A stretch of 64,000 bases of DNA from Lutibacter citreus (GTDB lineage Bacteria; Bacteroidota; Bacteroidia; Flavobacteriales; Flavobacteriaceae). Below, one piece after another: positions 60,127 to 64,000 of this stretch (its first letter is position 1; each line of letters begins with the position of its first letter). A model generated the notes under the pieces. That model made no database searches. It was not told the origin of the DNA and saw only the letters and a program-made list of their open reading frames with translations. The stretch is from positions 310,001-374,000 of the forward strand of contig NZ_QEIH01000001.1 of NCBI RefSeq assembly GCF_003260195.1, in the 5' to 3' direction. The translations under genes and the position numbers were made by a program.

Positions 60127-61197
60127 ATGGAATTAAAATATAAGCCAGAATTACCAAAAGAAAAACGTCCGATTTTTATTATTGGAGCAGGAGGAATAGT
60201 TCGTGATGCACATTTACCAGCATATAAGAATGCGGGTTTTGTTGTTGAGGGGATTGTTAACAGAACAAAACAACGTGCAATAGATTTAGCAGCGTCTTTT
60301 AACATTCCTAATGTTTATAATAGTGTTGAAGAAATGGTTGCTGCAGCGCCAGAAAATGCTGTTTTCGACTTAACGTTAATGCCAAATCAGTTTGTTGAAA
60401 CTTTAGAATTATTACCTGATGAAGCAGCTGTTTTGATTCAAAAACCAATGGGTGATAATTACGAACAGACTTTGGATATTTTAGAAGTTTGTCGTAGAAA
60501 AAAGTTAAAAGCCGCAATTAACTGTCAAATGAGATACGCACCATATGTTATGGCCGCAAAATATTTAATTGAACAAGGTTTAATAGGTGAATTATACGAT
60601 TTTGAAGTGCGTTTATCTATTTATACACCTTGGGAATATTTTCCAAATGTAGTAAACCACCCACGTTTAGAAATTCAACAACATAGTATTCATTATATAG
60701 ACTTAATTCGTTCATTTTTAGGGAATCCAGGAAAAGTGTATTCTAAAACACTAAAGAATCCAGCGAAACCAATGTCATCTACTCGTACAACTACAATTAT
60801 GGATTATAGTGATAGTATGAGAGCAGTTATCAATACAAATCACGATCATAATTTTGGTGAGAAAAACCAAGAGAGTTTTGTGAAATGGGAAGGAACAAAA
60901 GGGGCAATTAAGGCAAGAATTGGACTGCTGTTAGACTATCCAAATGGAAAACCAGATTTATTTCAATATTGTATTGTAAAAGAAGGGGAGGATCCAAAAT
61001 GGGTTGAAGTAGAACTAGAAGGTTCTTGGTTTCCAGATGCATTTGTGGGTACAATGGCTTCTTTAATGCGTTATGTTGAAGGTTCAACAGATGAACTACC
61101 AACAAGTGTTGAAGATGTAGTACATTCAATGGCAATTGTTGAAGCTGCCTACGAATCAAATAATAATGGAGGAGTACCTCCAAATTACAATATTTAG
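60127..61197 (+). CDS. Gfo/Idh/MocA-family NAD(P)-dependent oxidoreductase
   Basis: A cytoplasmic sugar or polyol oxidoreductase of 356 residues. The N-terminal Rossmann domain shows IIGAGGIVRDAHLPAY, then QKPMGDNYEQTL with the conserved Lys-Pro pair; QQHSIHYIDLIRSF holds the conserved His of the substrate domain. It starts two bases after the solute-binding-like gene and ends the operon; a strong terminator follows. It could oxidise a sugar at C1, C2 or C3, giving a lactone or keto sugar that later steps turn into an acid for the CoA-transferases. Exact substrate unknown. Confidence 0.87.
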   Translation: MELKYKPELPKEKRPIFIIGAGGIVRDAHLPAYKNAGFVVEGIVNRTKQRAIDLAASFNIPNVYNSVEEMVAAAPENAVFDLTLMPNQFVETLELLPDEAAVLIQKPMGDNYEQTLDILEVCRRKKLKAAINCQMRYAPYVMAAKYLIEQGLIGELYDFEVRLSIYTPWEYFPNVVNHPRLEIQQHSIHYIDLIRSFLGNPGKVYSKTLKNPAKPMSSTRTTTIMDYSDSMRAVINTNHDHNFGEKNQESFVKWEGTKGAIKARIGLLLDYPNGKPDLFQYCIVKEGEDPKWVEVELEGSWFPDAFVGTMASLMRYVEGSTDELPTSVEDVVHSMAIVEAAYESNNNGGVPPNYNI

Positions 61198-61232
61198 GAG
61201 GTAGAATTCCTATTTTTTTAAATTTATAATTT

Positions 61233-61280
61233 AGACTATAATATCTTAATTCAATTAAAGAAATTAAGATATTATAGTCT
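61233..61280. terminator. Strong terminator closing the CoA-transferase operon
   Basis: A perfect 19-base stem (61233-61251 with 61262-61280) with a 10-base loop is followed by TTTT. It lies 36 bases after the last stop codon and separates the operon from the second SusC gene. Confidence 0.85.
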
Positions 61281-61481
61281 TTTTGTATGTCATGATTTAA
61301 GAGTTATTTAGCTGTTTAATATGTGTTAATTTGCCGAGATATATTGGTGAATTGAACAAATAAACCTTTGTGAAGTATTGTTTTCTGAGTGTTTTTTTAA
61401 AGTAAATGAAATATCAATTAAATTTATTAACTCAATATTTATAATGCCTAAGAGGTGTTTTTTTATAAAATGTTTATGGTT

Positions 61482-61524
61482 TGTCTAGGTTAATGTTAGT
61501 TTGTCTATGAAATGTCTAGGTTAA
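61482..61524 (+). promoter_or_regulatory. Direct repeats upstream of the second SusC gene
   Basis: TGTCTAGGTTAA occurs at 61482-61493 and 61513-61524, exactly 31 bases apart, with a partial copy TGTCTATGAA at 61502-61511. This is about three helical turns and suits a dimeric activator. The rest of the 490-base gap holds the terminator and promoter noted here and nothing else recognised. Confidence 0.4.
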
Positions 61525-61555
61525 ATTTATGCTTATGAGAAACTGGTTAAGTACA

Positions 61556-61587
61556 TTGCATAGATTTTAATGATAAAACTAGATTTG
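61556..61587 (+). promoter_or_regulatory. Predicted promoter of the second SusC gene
   Basis: TTG (61556-61558) and TAGATTTG (61580-61587) with a 21-base spacer fit the Bacteroidota consensus well. The start codon is 100 bases beyond the -7 element, so the transcript should have a leader of about 95 bases. Confidence 0.55.
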
Positions 61588-61687
61588 TTTAATTGAAAAT
61601 AAAGAAAGTTTTAGAATTAAGTCGAAACTTAATTATTAATCAAATACAGTATTAACCAAACATTATTAACTTAATTAAAATTTAATT

Positions 61688-64000
61688 ATGACAAAACATT
61701 TCACACTATTTTTAAGAAAGCTGTCCATTTTTGGCGTTTTCTTAGCGTTGATGAGTGTTCAGCAATTTTATGCTCAAACAGTAACGGGAACGGTTACTGA
61801 CGAAACCAATCAAGGTGTTCCAGGAGCAAACATTCTTAAACAAGGAACAAATACAGGAGTTACCTCAGACTTTGATGGTAATTATAGCATATCTGCTTCA
61901 CAAGGAGATGTATTAGTATTTTCTTTTGTGGGGTACAAAACAAAATCAGTTACTGTTGGAAGTGTATTAACATTAAATGTAAACCTAGAGCCAGATGTTG
62001 CTTCTTTAGATGAAGTAGTAGTAATTGGTTATGGTACCGCCAAGAAAAGTGATGTAGTTGGTTCGGTTTCTCAGGTGACAGCCAAGTCTTTTGAGAATCA
62101 ACCCGTTACCCGTGTAGAAGATGCCTTACAAGGTAGAGCCTCTGGGGTTAAAGTAACTAGAAGTTCGGGACAACCGGGAGGAGAAATTAAGGTACGTATT
62201 AGAGGAGTTAACTCTATTACAGGTAATAACAGCCCTTTAGTTGTTATTGATGGTGTAATTGGAGGTGATTTAAGTATTATTAATCCAAATGATATTGCTT
62301 CTATGGATGTGTTAAAAGATGCATCAGCAACTGCAATTTATGGTTCTAGAGGTTCAAATGGGGTGATTTTAGTTACTACCAAAAAAGGAAAAGGGAAAGC
62401 AAAAGTAAATGTAGATTATTTTGTTTCTTTTGACAATGTGCCTGAATATTTACCTACTCTTGGAGCTGCTGATTTTGCAAGAATAGAAAATTCTAGTAGA
62501 GCTCGAGTAAATTCTCCCGCTATTTATTCAGATGCAGAAATTGCAGCATTTGAGGCAAATGGAGGAACTAATTATCAAAAAGAATTACTAGGTCAGCAAG
62601 GACTAACACAAAATCTACAACTTTCAGCAAGTGGAGGCTCTGAAGATGGTAAAATTAATTATTTCCTTTCAGGTAACTATATTAACCAAGAAGGTATGGC
62701 TATAGAAACTGGATATGAAAAATATTCTATCCGTTCTAATGTAAACGCTGAAATTAGTGATAAGTTGAAAGTTGGTTTAAATTTATCCGTTCTTAGAGCA
62801 AAGACTAAAAATAATTTAGACCAGTTTAATTTATTTGAAGCACGTAAAATATTTCAAGCAACAACTTGGGATCCAACTACTCCTCTTTATAATGAAAACG
62901 GCGATTATAATCTATATTCTTTAAATAGTGTAGCAAGTGGTACTTATAATCCTATTGCTGATATGAGAGAATCAAATATAGAAAATGTTAGAGATAGAGT
63001 TGATGTTAATTTTAATGGATCTTATAGTATAACAGACAACCTTACATATTCACTTGTAGTAGGTGCAAATACTATTAATAATACATTAGAAAAATATATT
63101 GTTAGCGCAACTTTACCAGATGCAAATTATAGTGGAGCTAAAACTACTGGATATCAGGTGAGTAATATTGTTACTTGGGCTAAAACATATGGTAAGCACA
63201 ATATTTCAGCTACTGGTTTATATGAATTTTCTCAAAGTGAATATAGTCAAAATGGTTATTCAGCTAACGATTATATTATTTCCGGTAACTTTTATTTAGC
63301 TGAATTGGCAAGTTCTTTTAGAGCTTCTAATGCTTACAATAAGTCTAATATCCAATCTCTTATGGCAAGAGCAGCATATATTTATGATGAAAATTTATTT
63401 GTTACAGCCACAGTTAGAATGGATCAATCTTCTAGATTTAGAAGTGACAATAATACTGGATATTTTCCATCAGTAGCTTTAAAATATAGCTTTAAAAAAA
63501 TGGATTTTTTAAGTAGTAATGATTTTTTAACTGATTTATCCGTTAGAGGAGGATGGGGACAAGTAGGTAACCAAGATGTAGCTCCTTACGTAACATATCC
63601 AAGTTCACAAATTGGAGGGACAAATGCATCTTATCCTTTTTCAGGTGAAGCACCAGAGCCCGGAGCCATACCAGATGGTTATGGAAACCCAGATTTAACT
63701 TGGGAAACAACCACTCAAACCAATTTAGGATTAGATTTTGCTTTTTGGAATGGAAGAGCAAACTTAACTATTGATGGTTACAAAAAGAACACTACAGATC
63801 TTTTATTAGACGTTCCTGTACCAGGTACCAATGGTGGTGGGGTAATTACACAAAATATTGGAGAAGTTGAAAATTATGGGGTAGATTTCTCTTTAGGAGG
63901 AAGTGTTATCAGAGACGATAATTTTAAATGGGATACAAATTTTAATTTTTCATATGTTAAAAATAAAGTTGTTGATTTAGGAGGCGTGAATTCCATACAA
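61688..64000 (+). CDS. SusC-like TonB-dependent outer membrane transporter, second copy, cut by the window end
   Basis: The first 771 codons of a SusC-type transporter run open to the last base. A Sec signal ends in FYAQ. The carboxypeptidase-regulatory-like domain (TVTGTVTDETNQGVPGAN) is followed by the signature DEVVVIGYGTAKKSDVVG, the plug (VRIRGVNSITGNNSPLVVIDG, DASATAIYGSRGSNGVI) and part of the barrel. It differs widely from the SusC at 7707, so it should import a different glycan or serve a second locus. A SusD gene is expected just beyond the window. It has its own promoter and candidate activator repeats and follows a strong terminator. Confidence 0.95.
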   Translation, partial: MTKHFTLFLRKLSIFGVFLALMSVQQFYAQTVTGTVTDETNQGVPGANILKQGTNTGVTSDFDGNYSISASQGDVLVFSFVGYKTKSVTVGSVLTLNVNLEPDVASLDEVVVIGYGTAKKSDVVGSVSQVTAKSFENQPVTRVEDALQGRASGVKVTRSSGQPGGEIKVRIRGVNSITGNNSPLVVIDGVIGGDLSIINPNDIASMDVLKDASATAIYGSRGSNGVILVTTKKGKGKAKVNVDYFVSFDNVPEYLPTLGAADFARIENSSRARVNSPAIYSDAEIAAFEANGGTNYQKELLGQQGLTQNLQLSASGGSEDGKINYFLSGNYINQEGMAIETGYEKYSIRSNVNAEISDKLKVGLNLSVLRAKTKNNLDQFNLFEARKIFQATTWDPTTPLYNENGDYNLYSLNSVASGTYNPIADMRESNIENVRDRVDVNFNGSYSITDNLTYSLVVGANTINNTLEKYIVSATLPDANYSGAKTTGYQVSNIVTWAKTYGKHNISATGLYEFSQSEYSQNGYSANDYIISGNFYLAELASSFRASNAYNKSNIQSLMARAAYIYDENLFVTATVRMDQSSRFRSDNNTGYFPSVALKYSFKKMDFLSSNDFLTDLSVRGGWGQVGNQDVAPYVTYPSSQIGGTNASYPFSGEAPEPGAIPDGYGNPDLTWETTTQTNLGLDFAFWNGRANLTIDGYKKNTTDLLLDVPVPGTNGGGVITQNIGEVENYGVDFSLGGSVIRDDNFKWDTNFNFSYVKNKVVDLGGVNSIQ

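Noticed and set aside
43499..61197. An ABC sugar importer, suggested by two solute-binding-protein homologues
   Set aside because: No permease or ATPase gene is present and neither homologue has an export signal, so a conventional importer is not supported within the window.
1..64000. tRNA, rRNA, phage genes or insertion sequences
   Set aside because: No such gene was recognised in the gaps on either strand; the only mobile-looking sequences are short non-coding repeats. A covariance-model search was not possible here.

Overview
The window looks like a chromosome segment from a marine member of the Bacteroidota, most likely a flavobacterium. The sequence is AT-rich. Exported proteins carry Bacteroidota-style lipoprotein signals, two SusC-type TonB-dependent transporters are present, and several start regions carry the Bacteroidota promoter pattern (TTG, about 20 bases, TAnnTTTG). 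Almost everything serves the uptake and breakdown of a complex glycan. No rRNA, tRNA, CRISPR array, phage gene or transposase was seen.

Layout. (1) 1-7.4 kb, flank: a surface lipoprotein with calcium-binding-type and leucine-rich repeats, an S37-like peptidase lipoprotein, an alpha-ketoglutaric semialdehyde dehydrogenase divergent from an AraC regulator, and a small YjbR-family protein. (2) 7.7-29.9 kb, polysaccharide utilisation locus: SusC, SusD and a surface glycan-binding lipoprotein, followed by GH29, GH3, GH2, GH29, GH105, GH2, a CBM9-like lipoprotein and a DUF6786-like lipoprotein. Terminator hairpins between most of the enzymes suggest several transcripts. (3) 30.1-43.4 kb, demethylation island: an AraC regulator diverges from a UroD-type methyltransferase, a corrinoid protein and a UroD-thioredoxin fusion with overlapping reading frames. 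A CobW-type GTPase and a stand-alone protein resembling the MetH reactivation domain follow. Then come a cytochrome P450, its [2Fe-2S] ferredoxin and ferredoxin reductase, a zinc alcohol dehydrogenase, a GH2 enzyme and an esterase. (4) 43.5-53.2 kb, minus strand: RhaT-like symporter, lactaldehyde-type aldehyde dehydrogenase, enoyl-CoA hydratase family protein, a GH2 enzyme with no export signal, a GH50-like lipoprotein and an MFS sugar porter. (5) 53.3-61.2 kb: an IclR regulator diverges from RhaT, a solute-binding-protein homologue, two class III CoA-transferases, a second solute-binding-protein homologue and a Gfo/Idh/MocA oxidoreductase. (6) 61.2-64 kb: a strong terminator and the start of a second SusC gene, cut by the window end.

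How the genes fit together (inference). SusCD imports an oligosaccharide with fucose-like, xylose- or glucose-like, beta-galactose-like and unsaturated uronic acid residues. Some sugars are probably O-methylated. P450, ferredoxin and reductase resemble the system known to demethylate 6-O-methyl-D-galactose oxidatively in porphyran-degrading marine flavobacteria. A complete-looking corrinoid methyltransferase module, a chemistry better known from anaerobes and methylotrophs, lies immediately beside it. No sulfatase is encoded in the window, which argues against a heavily sulfated substrate, although sulfatases could lie outside it.

The two most unusual points are this pairing of corrinoid and P450 chemistry, and the operon of two apparently cytoplasmic solute-binding-protein homologues around two CoA-transferases with no ABC permease or ATPase. 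Short dispersed inverted repeats occupy many intergenic gaps, and one sits inside the loop of a terminator hairpin.
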